Assembly: GCF_014643175.1 (NCBI RefSeq) | Contig: NZ_BMJH01000001.1 | Location: 744,001-808,000 of the forward strand | Direction: 5' to 3' | DNA: 64,000 bases | DNA from: Hoyosella rhizosphaerae | GTDB lineage: Bacteria > Actinomycetota > Actinomycetes > Mycobacteriales > Mycobacteriaceae | Shown here: piece after piece, positions 56,851-64,000 of the stretch | Numbering within the stretch: the first letter of the stretch is position 1 | Layout: each line of letters starts with the position of its first letter | The notes under the pieces: model-generated | What the model was told of the DNA's origin: nothing | The model's input: only the letters and a program-made list of their open reading frames with translations | Database searches by the model: none | Program-made: the position numbers and the translations under genes

Positions 56851-58392
56851 ATGGAGAACCCCTTAACTACCGAGTCTGGCGCACAAACTGAGCTCGTCGC
56901 CGACGTCATCTTGATCGGCGGCGGGATAATGTCCGCAACACTGGGATCTATGCTTGCGGTTTTGCAGCCAAACTTGCGGATAGTCCTACTGGAGAGGTCA
57001 ATTGAATTGGCTGGCGAAAGTAGCGGACCTTGGAACAACGCCGGCACCGGGCACACCGGGTTCTGCGAACTCAACTACATGCCCGACCCGACAGATGGAA
57101 GCAAGGCATCATCGGTCGCACGGCAGTTTCATCTCAGTCGCCAGTGGTGGACGCACCTTGCACGAAAAGGACTGTTGGAGCCGGGCGCATTCATCCAAAC
57201 CACCCCACATATGGATGTGGTTTTCGGCCAACGCGACATTGATTACCTCCGGCAACGATTCGAAACCCTGACGCGCGACCCCCTATTTCGCGAGATGGAA
57301 TACACCGAAGATCCAGCCACAATCAGTGAGTGGGTACCACTACTAGCCGAGGGCCAGAAACCTGACGAGCCGATGGCCGCGACCCGCCACCCCGGCGGGA
57401 CCGACGTCGACTTCGGCGCACTGACAAAAGGATTGGCACAAATCATCACCGACGCCGGTGGTCGAATACTGCTCGAACACGAGGCGCGCTCGCTCCGACA
57501 ATCTCCGGACGGAACATGGGTCGTCGGTGGAAGCAACGGACGTGGCGGCACATTTAAGATCCGCGGCCGACGCGTATTCGTGGGAGCGGGGGGAATGGCG
57601 TTGCGTCTTCTGCAGCGTGCTCGTCTCCCCGAGGTTCGTGGCTACGCCGTGCTACCAGTCGGGGCCGCCTTCTTTCGCTGCTCAGAACCGGACGTCGTGG
57701 CTCGCCATGAGGGCAAGGTCTACGGCCAAGCAGCGATCGGGGCGCCGCCCATGTCTGTCCCCCACCTCGACAAGAGGTTCATCAACGGTGCCGAGCATCT
57801 AATGTTCGGCCCTTACGCTACGTTCAGCACCAAACTACTCAAGCGCGGACGGCTCACCGACTTCTTCGCCACACTGCGTTGGCACAACCTTCACGTCATC
57901 GCGGCTGCACTCATTCAGAACCTGTCGCTGATGCGCTACTTGTTCAGCGAACTCGCTGCTAGGCCCCGGAAGAAGTTCGCCAAACTACAACGCTTCTGCC
58001 CCCATGCAGACATCGATCAGTGGGAACTTGCACCCGCTGGCCAGCGTGCACAACTCGTCACACCCGACCGGCGTCGTATCGGAGTACTCCAGCAAGGAAC
58101 AGAGTTGGTGGTCAGCAACGACGGCACCCTCGCAGGCCTTCTGGGCGCATCCCCCGGCGCGTCAACAGCAGTGCCCATTATGCTTGACCTGCTCCAGCAA
58201 TGTTTCCCACACCAATGGAACGCATCCTGGACCAGCATCATGAGAGAAGCGATACCAGGCTTCACCGCAGCAACAGACTGGAACACCGCCACTACTGCCG
58301 GCGACGTAGATCTCGAAAGACAACCGAACGAACGCGGCGACCATAAGCCGACTCGGAATGGTCAATTAGGTAATGACAAGAGTAACTCGTAA
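56851..58392 (+). CDS. mqo: Malate:quinone oxidoreductase
   Basis: Membrane-associated FAD enzyme that oxidises malate to oxaloacetate with quinone as acceptor, a TCA-cycle step used by corynebacteria and mycobacteria. The 513-residue protein has the FAD site ADVILIGGGIMSATLG (Gly 23-25), the family block SGPWNNAGTGHTGFCELNY and TKLLKRGRLTDFF; the C-terminus includes LLGASPGASTAVPIMLDLL. ATG 56851 (MENPL) has GGGAG ten bases upstream; GTG 56842 lies too close to it. Full length. The C-terminal last 25 residues are hydrophilic. Divergent LysR is the likely regulator. Confidence 0.96.
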   Translation: MENPLTTESGAQTELVADVILIGGGIMSATLGSMLAVLQPNLRIVLLERSIELAGESSGPWNNAGTGHTGFCELNYMPDPTDGSKASSVARQFHLSRQWWTHLARKGLLEPGAFIQTTPHMDVVFGQRDIDYLRQRFETLTRDPLFREMEYTEDPATISEWVPLLAEGQKPDEPMAATRHPGGTDVDFGALTKGLAQIITDAGGRILLEHEARSLRQSPDGTWVVGGSNGRGGTFKIRGRRVFVGAGGMALRLLQRARLPEVRGYAVLPVGAAFFRCSEPDVVARHEGKVYGQAAIGAPPMSVPHLDKRFINGAEHLMFGPYATFSTKLLKRGRLTDFFATLRWHNLHVIAAALIQNLSLMRYLFSELAARPRKKFAKLQRFCPHADIDQWELAPAGQRAQLVTPDRRRIGVLQQGTELVVSNDGTLAGLLGASPGASTAVPIMLDLLQQCFPHQWNASWTSIMREAIPGFTAATDWNTATTAGDVDLERQPNERGDHKPTRNGQLGNDKSNS

Positions 58393-58550
58393 CCGCAGCC
58401 CCTCAAGCCGACGTGTTCAGGGCAAGCGGTCGAACGACCAGGCCATCGCCGACAGTTCTGCACATTGCGCGGCCGCAAGGATAAGACTGCCGGCTAATTC
58501 AGCCGGACGACCGCGCTTTGGTCACCGAGGGCGAGGTGCCGCCCTCAGCT

Positions 58551-58894
58551 GGACCGTACGAACTAGGACAGGACACCTCGTTACCCCCCCTACTGACCCG
58601 CATGACCTTGTCCTGGACGGTTCGTACCATCGTCGTGTTCCGTGAGGACTCCGATAGGGCGATGGACCATTTCGCCCGTCATTACGCCCAGCGCTCACCC
58701 GCCAACTCGTGGCCGATCTCCGGCAGTATGCAGACGCTCGGCTGAGCATGCCGATGGTTGGCCCCTTTGGCCAAATGGCAGATAGCTTCGTCCACATGCG
58801 GGACCTAGCTAGGCCATTGGGGCTAGCTAGGTCACCTAAGCCGGAAGAATGGCGCCGCGCCTCGCTAGACCATAAATGTGCGGACTGGAAGTGA
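58551..58894 (+). pseudogene. Frameshifted relic of an MDMPI-family gene
   Basis: Two adjacent frames together read like the middle of a mycothiol-dependent maleylpyruvate isomerase-type protein. The first gives LTRMTLSWTVRTIVVFREDS and DRAMDHFARHYAQRSP; the second, from about 58690, gives ALTRQLVADLRQYADARLSM, MVGPFGQMADSFVHMRDLAR and PLGLARSPKPEEWRRASLD before a stop. The shift lies between about 58680 and 58695. Neither part has a start with a ribosome site. An intact family member is present at 50896. I identify this from family patterns by eye; the first part is the less certain. Confidence 0.55.
58802..58833. repeat. 11-bp perfect inverted repeat inside the MDMPI relic
   Basis: GACCTAGCTAG and CTAGCTAGGTC are exact complements around a ten-base loop. 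CTAG-containing arms of this length are unusual in a coding context and the gene is dead, so the element may have arisen after inactivation or may serve as a terminator for either strand. Confidence 0.6.
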
Positions 58895-59016
58895 CCTACC
58901 GAGTACTTCCCTAGCTCACCAGTGGGGTCAGGCCTACAAGCGTTCGGCTGGATCGACCACGCCCACCTATGTGCTGATTGTCGAGGTTGTCGCGCGCTCT
59001 TGGTTAGATTGGCGAG

Positions 59017-59424
59017 ATGAAGACTTTGACCGTCTCCTCTGCCATATCCGTACTGTGCGCCGTTGTGGTGGTGCTGTACTTCGTTCCGCAACTTCTGCTG
59101 AACGGAGTGGTCGAGATCAATGCTGCTTTTGAGTTGATGGTCGTATTACCGACACTAGTCGGAGTTGCATCCTCTTTCGTGGGCGCGTTATTCGGGCTGA
59201 TTGCTCTCGTGCGACGTGTTGACCTCGGTTGGGCGAAGATTCTGATGGCTGTGGGGCAAGTGGTTTCCTGGGCGCTGGTCATCGTGGTCATAGTGTGGGC
59301 GACGAAGTTTGGCTCGACAGGATGGGAATTGCTCGCCTTGCCACATGCGTTGCTAGTGGGCCAATTCGTAGTTGCCACTGGCTTAGTCACGGCGGTTTAC
59401 CGTCGCCGCAAGCAGATCGGATGA
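59017..59424 (+). CDS. Small four-helix membrane protein
   Basis: A 135-residue membrane protein with four hydrophobic segments (about 5-27, 37-65, 74-95 and 105-127) and a basic end YRRRKQIG. It resembles generic actinobacterial small membrane proteins; no family is recognised. ATG 59017 is preceded by GGCGAG. It stands alone between two pseudogenes, on the plus strand, and no partner gene is evident. Expression and function are open. Confidence 0.7.
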   Translation: MKTLTVSSAISVLCAVVVVLYFVPQLLLNGVVEINAAFELMVVLPTLVGVASSFVGALFGLIALVRRVDLGWAKILMAVGQVVSWALVIVVIVWATKFGSTGWELLALPHALLVGQFVVATGLVTAVYRRRKQIG

Positions 59425-59494
59425 CTTACGCGAAATCTGGCGGATATCTGAAGGCGCATGACGGAAGGACCTGCACGCCCAGCTCTGCCGCATA

Positions 59495-60021
59495 ATGATA
59501 AGCGTGACCAAACACGACCCCAGCCTTGAGTCCGTACCGCCCATCGGGGAGGCGCAGATCGATCAGTTTTGGAACACTGTTGACCTCAACGATCCACATG
59601 TTGCAATCGCACAGATGAAGAGTCTCATCACCGAATTCGGTCTGGATGATGCCATAGCGCATTTTGAAATGGCAAGCGTCTACGACGCGATTGGCTTCGA
59701 GAGTGAAGCAGCCACTGAGTACGAAGCGGCTCCGCCATCGGCCTCAAGGGCGCTCGTCTGTCGCAGGCACACATTCAATATGGCTCGACGCTTCGCAACC
59801 TCGGACGAACCCGCGAAGCGATAGATGTATTGCAAGCAACGGTCCCTCACCCCTCTATCGGAGATGCAGGAACGGTATTCCTTGCATTGGCTTTGCGTGA
59901 CGCGGGAAGGACCGACGAAGCATTGCTCCGGACTATCGAGGCGCTGATTCCCCACCTGCCTCAATATAGGAAGTCAGCTACCGATTACGTGCGGGCGCTC
60001 CGCTCAGCGTCGACGGCATAG
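59495..60021 (+). pseudogene. TPR-protein gene split by a one-base deletion
   Basis: The first frame (from ATG 59495) encodes a TPR-type protein up to AATEYEAA and then turns into unrelated sequence. The family continues in another frame from 59734: AIGLKGARLSQAHIQYGS, TLRNLGRTREAIDVLQ and DAGRTDEALLRTIEAL. Adding one base near 59732 would restore a protein of about 175 residues, a common actinobacterial size for this tetratricopeptide family. The rest of both frames is well conserved, so the mutation is recent, or the base is a sequencing or assembly error. Confidence 0.75.
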
Positions 60022-60104
60022 CACGACGATAAGAACCAACACCGAATTACGTTTTGCACGACAGTGACCACGTCAACAAGTCCGCGCCGCGCTACTGTCG
60101 TGTT

Positions 60105-60872
60105 ATGTGCTTGGTACTGCTCGCATGGAAAACGAACCCGCATTTCCCTCTGATCGTTGCAGCGAACCGTGACGAGTTTTATCAACGCCCGACCGAACCA
60201 GTGCACTGGTGGGGCACCGACCCAGACGTTTTGGCCGGGAGGGACGTCACGGCCGGGGGAACGTGGATGGGGGTCACCACCGAGGGCAGATTTGCCGCTG
60301 TAACGAACTACCGTGACGGTGTTCGTGAAGCGGCTGCGCGGTCACGGGGCGAACTCACTAGTGGGTTTCTTCTCGGTCGTGCGTCTCCCGGCGACTACGC
60401 CAATTCGGTGAAAGAATCCGCAGGCGATTTTGCCGGGTTTTCATTGCTGATTTCAGATGGCCAGGAACTATGGTGCGTCACGAATAAGCCCACCGTTCAC
60501 GTCCAGCGGGTGCAACCGGGGGTTCACGGGCTGTCCAACGGTGAGCTCAACGAACCATGGCCCAAAGTGACCACTGGCATCGCTGCTTTATCAAGCGTGG
60601 CCGAACGGGACGTCTCGCTGAACTCGACAGATGACTACATGAATGTTCTCGCTGACCGCACCGCTGCGGATCCCGCACAGTTGCCAACGACCGGTGTCGG
60701 TGAGGATTTCGAGTATTTGCTGTCGAGTCGGTTCATACACTTCGACAGTTATGGCACTCGATCAAGTTCGGTTCTGAAAATTTCTGCCGACGGCGCATTG
60801 GCTATGGCTGAACGTAGGTTTGACAGTAATGGTGAATTTGCTGGACAAACCGACGTGAGGTATCCCAACTAG
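60105..60872 (+). CDS. NRDE/TANGO2-family protein
   Basis: A 255-residue protein of the NRDE (TANGO2) family. It begins MCLVLLAWKTNPHFPLIVAA, with Cys 2 that can serve as N-terminal nucleophile after removal of Met, and the namesame motif ANRDEFYQRPT follows, then TWMGVTTEGRFAAVTNYRD. The upstream frame extends 17 codons, but the canonical start MCL at 60105 is clear. The family has been linked with heme or lipid handling in eukaryotes and is of unknown role in bacteria. It is convergent with the nucleotidase gene, whose stop lies one base away. Confidence 0.93.
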   Translation: MCLVLLAWKTNPHFPLIVAANRDEFYQRPTEPVHWWGTDPDVLAGRDVTAGGTWMGVTTEGRFAAVTNYRDGVREAAARSRGELTSGFLLGRASPGDYANSVKESAGDFAGFSLLISDGQELWCVTNKPTVHVQRVQPGVHGLSNGELNEPWPKVTTGIAALSSVAERDVSLNSTDDYMNVLADRTAADPAQLPTTGVGEDFEYLLSSRFIHFDSYGTRSSSVLKISADGALAMAERRFDSNGEFAGQTDVRYPN

Positions 60873-60873
60873 T

Positions 60874-62319
60874 TCACTCTTGTGGTCGGCTTGCCTCACG
60901 AACAGCTGTCACATCGTGCGGCAAACTGGTTCGTGTTGCTCGAAGAAATGCGTACGGCGTGTGTTTGCCGAAGTTGGCTACGCGTGAGGTGTAGACGTCA
61001 GCGAACTTTTCTACCTGTCGTGCAAACAGACTTTTGTCGGTTCCGGCGCGCATGAGTGGTCCCCATGTGGCATTCCCGAGTGTGCCGGATGCTTTGGCGA
61101 GTGGGGCGATACGTTGGTCAAGTTCACGAATTGATTCGTAGTACTTATTGATTTGTGTGTCGCTGGATTTCGCGGACTCGCCTTGAGCAAGGGCACGTGT
61201 TCGCTCAAGGCGGGCGTGCGACAGTTCGTCTTCAAGGCGGACTTTTTCGCCCATGAGGTCGCGAAGTTTGATTTCGTCGTCCGCAAAGGAAGCAGAATCG
61301 CGAATTTCGGCCTCGAGTTCACGCATGATCAGGGCTGTTCGCCAACGCAGCACCGACTTGGACACGTGGACATCACCAAACAGGTGGTCGCCAACATAAA
61401 GGATTTGTGCACCGTTGAGCCCGAGGCTTTCTTCGACTAGTCGCGCGCAACCACCGTGGTAGACCCCTCCTGGTTCCATGATTCCCTGGTGGGGTTCAAG
61501 GAGGCTTCGCTTTTCGTCGACGACACGAAACACCGGCGGGGTTTCCGAGAAGAACCGTGGCTTAGATGCGGCGACGACAACGATGTCGAAAAGGTCACGC
61601 CAGTTCCCGGTGGGAGCGTGCCTGTCGAAGGCGTAGCTCATCATGGCACGGGTGTAGGTCCACTCACTGTTGGTGATGAGTAGCAGCCTTTTCCCTGCGA
61701 GGCGCTGGTCGATCAAGGTGGTGGCAGTATCGGAGTCGAGATCACAGAACCGGTCGGGGTCGGCGGTAATTTCGGCCTTTAGCGTCCCAACCGTGTGAGA
61801 CATGTCGAGAGCAGACGAGACGACCTTGAACAGTTCGTCGTAACCCAACGGGCGGCTTATCGCTCCGGCGTCGAGCAAGTCAACCAGTTGGGCGTAGAGG
61901 CACGCCTCCGAGATGGAAAACATTGTGTTGAGGAAACGGAAACGCGGTTCGGCGAGATCAACGAAAACACCGTCGTAGCTGCGGCGTAGTTCGTCGAATG
62001 GCAACTTGGTGGTGCCGTGGTGCGCTTGAATTACATATCCGAACCGGGTGGCCTTAATCAGGTTGCCTAGTTCGAGGTCGAGGACGAGACCTTGCAGGTA
62101 CTTGTCGGCATCGAAGACTAGGTCGTGGACGGGGTATCCGCGTTCGGCTAGGACTCGGCGGGCGTGCTCGAACGCCGCGCCTTCCCATTCTTCGGTGCGG
62201 TAGTGCAGCAGTGTGTAGTCCATGTCGTAGCCGATGGCTTCGACGGTCCGCAAATTTAGCGTCCGGTTGGCGTAAACGCGACGCTCGGGGACATCTGCAC
62301 CTTTATCTACCCATGACAC
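60874..62319 (-). CDS. HAD-IG family 5'-nucleotidase
   Basis: A 481-residue HAD-superfamily enzyme of the cytosolic purine 5'-nucleotidase type. Motif I is DMDYTL (Asp 32, Asp 34), motif II lies in LLLITNSEWTY, and motif IV appears in ILYVGDHLFGDVHVSK. A long coiled-coil-like insertion follows (about 340-400, rich in Glu, Leu and Arg), as in the eukaryotic-like bacterial members. It dephosphorylates IMP or GMP-type nucleotides by family knowledge. Start is GTG 62319; the ribosome site is weak. Confidence 0.92.
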   Translation of the reverse strand: MSWVDKGADVPERRVYANRTLNLRTVEAIGYDMDYTLLHYRTEEWEGAAFEHARRVLAERGYPVHDLVFDADKYLQGLVLDLELGNLIKATRFGYVIQAHHGTTKLPFDELRRSYDGVFVDLAEPRFRFLNTMFSISEACLYAQLVDLLDAGAISRPLGYDELFKVVSSALDMSHTVGTLKAEITADPDRFCDLDSDTATTLIDQRLAGKRLLLITNSEWTYTRAMMSYAFDRHAPTGNWRDLFDIVVVAASKPRFFSETPPVFRVVDEKRSLLEPHQGIMEPGGVYHGGCARLVEESLGLNGAQILYVGDHLFGDVHVSKSVLRWRTALIMRELEAEIRDSASFADDEIKLRDLMGEKVRLEDELSHARLERTRALAQGESAKSSDTQINKYYESIRELDQRIAPLAKASGTLGNATWGPLMRAGTDKSLFARQVEKFADVYTSRVANFGKHTPYAFLRATRTSLPHDVTAVREASRPQE

Positions 62320-62345
62320 AGTTAGAACCTACATGGTCGTTTCGG

Positions 62346-62942
62346 TCAGGGCGTGTCGATTGCGGCGAGGACGATCTGCGCCAAACGTACGAGACGTTTG
62401 GTTGCTTCCGACGATTCGATGGTCGGGACGATGGCGTGTGCCACCGCGAGGCGTGCAATCGAGTCAGCGAGAATCATCGCGTCATAGTCATCAATGTTCG
62501 GTTTGACCGTCTGCAGAAGTGAGGACAGTTCCTCGACTGAGCGTTCGTTGACGTCGCGCAGAAGATCCGTGAGGCCGGTTCGATCGCCACTACCAGATAG
62601 CACGGTACGGATTAGGGGTTCGTCAACGAATTCGAAAAAGAGGGTGAGTGCGCCGTGCAGTCCGGTTTCGAGGTCTGGACTATTTAGAACTGTGTCGCGA
62701 ACGGATACGAGAAGTTTATCGAGGCGATGGGTTATGTATGCCTCAGCGAGAGATTGTTTATTGCCAAACTCGTTGTAGACCGTTTGGCGACTAATTCCTA
62801 CTGTCTTGGCAACTTTTTCTACAGTGGTGGCGGCCCAGCCGTCTTTGCGAACGAGTTCATCAACGGTAGTGAGTACGGACTCGCGCAGTAATGAACGTGC
62901 TGCCTGTGCGTATGACAAGCGGGGGCGCGCGGACTCACTCAT
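62346..62942 (-). CDS. TetR-family transcriptional regulator
   Basis: A 198-residue TetR protein. The helix-turn-helix appears as TTVEKVAKTVGISRQTVYNE with the adjoining FGNKQSLAEAYITHRLD; the C-terminal domain includes LFFEFVDEPLIRTVLSG, resembling the AlkX/fatty-acid-type subfamily, though specificity is not certain. ATG 62942 has GAGG five bases upstream and is preferred to an ATG five codons earlier. It lies 108 bases from the divergent dehydratase gene and 26 bases before the nucleotidase gene on the same strand, so it may be co-transcribed with the latter. Confidence 0.93.
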   Translation of the reverse strand: MSESARPRLSYAQAARSLLRESVLTTVDELVRKDGWAATTVEKVAKTVGISRQTVYNEFGNKQSLAEAYITHRLDKLLVSVRDTVLNSPDLETGLHGALTLFFEFVDEPLIRTVLSGSGDRTGLTDLLRDVNERSVEELSSLLQTVKPNIDDYDAMILADSIARLAVAHAIVPTIESSEATKRLVRLAQIVLAAIDTP

Positions 62943-63050
62943 TTCTACCTCATCCACTTTGGTGTGATTGTTATCTAGCTTTCCAGACGATGCACGGTTC
63001 GCAAACTTCTACATGCTGCGGCGTGTGGTGGCACGTTCTATTGTCATGGG

Positions 63051-64000
63051 ATGACTCTTGTGACAGTTGAGGATGTTCGCAAGGCATCGAACAGGCTTGC
63101 ACCATATGTAGTGCATACGCCACTGTTGCGTGCGCCTCGGTTGTCAACTGAGCTGGACCTGCGCGTGCTGGTTAAGCCGGAGAACCTCCAGCGCACGGGG
63201 AGTTTTAAGGTCCGAGGTGCCTTGAACACGTTGTTGTCGTGGCAGGAATCCGGGAGTTTGCCGCGTGGCGTGGTGTGCTATTCCGCAGGCAATCACGCTG
63301 CCGCAGTGGCGTATGCCGGTCAGAGCCTGGGTGTGGAAACTGTCATTGCGATGCCGCATGGTGCTGTTCAGTCGAAGATTGACAATGTGCACCGGTTCGG
63401 CGGGGAAATCGTCGAGACTGACGACCTCATTGGTACGTGTAACTCGTTGTCCGCTGAACGCGGGTTTCCGATGCTTCTTCCGTTTGATATGCCCGAGGTA
63501 ATTGCCGGGCAGGGAACTGTTGGTCTTGAAATCCTTGCCGATGCCGTAGCGACTGGTACGGCCGTTGATGCCGTTCTCGTTCCTGTAGGTGGCGGAGGCT
63601 TGATAAGCGGTATTGGTGCGGTGGTGAAATCGCTGTCTCCCCGCACATTGGTAATCGGGGTGGAGTCCGAAGCGTCAAATGCGCTTGGGCTCGCATTGAA
63701 CGCCGGTGAGGTTGTGGATTTGCCCGCCCGCCTTCCCACTATCGCTGATGGTTTGGCAGCTCCGCGCGCTGGTGGACACACGCTCGCGCATGCCCAGGCT
63801 TATGTGAATTGCATGGTGGAGGTGTCGGAGTCGGCGATCACGCGAGCCTGGCGGGACATGGTTGATGCTACAAAGCTTGTGGTGGAGCCGTCGTCTGCGG
63901 TGGGGCTTGCGGCACTGCGCGAAATTAGCCTCGCTGACATGGGCTTACGTGCGGGTATGTCGGTTGTGCTGGTAGCTTCGGGCGGAAATGTGGATTTTTC
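63051..64000 (+). CDS. Pyridoxal-phosphate-dependent threonine/serine dehydratase, partial
   Basis: Fold-type II PLP enzyme that deaminates threonine or serine, or racemises serine. The PLP lysine is in RTGSFKVRGALN, the phosphate-binding loop is VPVGGGGLISG and the SAGNHAAAVAY and VASGGN motifs are present. About 316 residues are visible and the C-terminus is cut by the window edge soon after SGGN, so few residues, or a regulatory ACT domain, may be missing. ATG 63051 has GGG directly upstream; GTG 63060 is an alternative. Divergent TetR at 62942 may control it. Confidence 0.9.
   Translation, partial: MTLVTVEDVRKASNRLAPYVVHTPLLRAPRLSTELDLRVLVKPENLQRTGSFKVRGALNTLLSWQESGSLPRGVVCYSAGNHAAAVAYAGQSLGVETVIAMPHGAVQSKIDNVHRFGGEIVETDDLIGTCNSLSAERGFPMLLPFDMPEVIAGQGTVGLEILADAVATGTAVDAVLVPVGGGGLISGIGAVVKSLSPRTLVIGVESEASNALGLALNAGEVVDLPARLPTIADGLAAPRAGGHTLAHAQAYVNCMVEVSESAITRAWRDMVDATKLVVEPSSAVGLAALREISLADMGLRAGMSVVLVASGGNVDF

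Noticed and set aside
58556-58627. Inverted repeat GTACGAAC...GTTCGTAC as an insertion-sequence end
   Set aside because: The arms are short, the rest is imperfect and the sequence is explained as part of the decayed MDMPI coding region; no transposase is present.
1-64000. rRNA, tRNA, CRISPR, prophage or complete insertion sequence
   Set aside because: None was seen on either strand; the repeats found are short and non-coding.

Overview
The window reads as chromosomal DNA of a moderately high-GC actinobacterium, most likely from the mycolic-acid order (Corynebacteriales/Mycobacteriales). The evidence is a WS/DGAT wax-ester/triacylglycerol acyltransferase, a block ordered like the mycobacterial moxR2 locus (RDD, GPDPase-type membrane protein, DUF4129, DUF4350, MoxR, DUF58, SpoIIM), mycothiol-dependent maleylpyruvate-isomerase-type proteins, many lipoproteins with classic lipoboxes, a secretory (LIP) lipase and malate:quinone oxidoreductase. 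The genus cannot be fixed by reading alone. There is no rRNA, tRNA, CRISPR array, intact insertion sequence or prophage.

Layout. 0-4.9 kb: a minus-strand peptide/nickel-type ABC importer operon (binding lipoprotein, two permeases, two ATPases, the last cut by the window edge). 4.9-5.6 kb: a gene-free stretch with two near-identical 69-bp hairpin repeats and a 16-bp tandem repeat. 5.6-12.3 kb: cold-shock protein, a possible 44-residue protein, a beta-lactamase-fold lipoprotein, WS/DGAT, an unrecognised helical protein and an arylsulfotransferase-like lipoprotein. 12.3-16.5 kb: valine/isobutyrate catabolism (mmsB, acyl-CoA dehydrogenase, mmsA) with a divergent MarR regulator. 16.5-20 kb: SMP-30-like protein, secretory lipase, a 52-residue protein and a TspO-like protein. 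20-27.7 kb: paired CNNM/CorC-like proteins, a PP2C phosphatase, a large membrane protein with a patatin domain, and SpoIIM. 27.7-33.8 kb: the MoxR/DUF58 operon. 33.9-39.8 kb: VanW protein, an ACR3-like permease and a CadC-type repressor with its P1B-4 metal ATPase, then a YqeY-like protein.

40-45.4 kb is the least conventional part. It holds a fusion of membrane, kinase-like and flippase-like domains, followed by a three-gene operon encoding a cupredoxin lipoprotein, a class-F-type sortase lipoprotein and an exported protein made of two tandem four-histidine helical domains. I read this operon as a candidate extracytoplasmic copper or redox-metal system and rate it the best lead in the window. 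45.5-52.2 kb returns to ordinary genes: DNA polymerase IV, an orphan HigA antitoxin, TetR, a large FAD/Fe-S dehydrogenase, an MDMPI protein and DUF1697.

52.2-60.1 kb looks accessory and rearranged. It holds a TetR/AFG1-ZapE divergent pair sharing a perfect operator, a recombination scar where two opposed genes both lose their 5' ends at one point, a frameshifted MDMPI relic and a TPR gene split by one missing base, interspersed with intact LysR, mqo and GNAT genes. The right end carries an NRDE protein, a HAD-IG 5'-nucleotidase, TetR and a PLP-dependent threonine/serine dehydratase cut by the window edge.

Short tandem duplications of 13-18 bp recur, twice exactly at stop codons, which suggests ongoing replication slippage.
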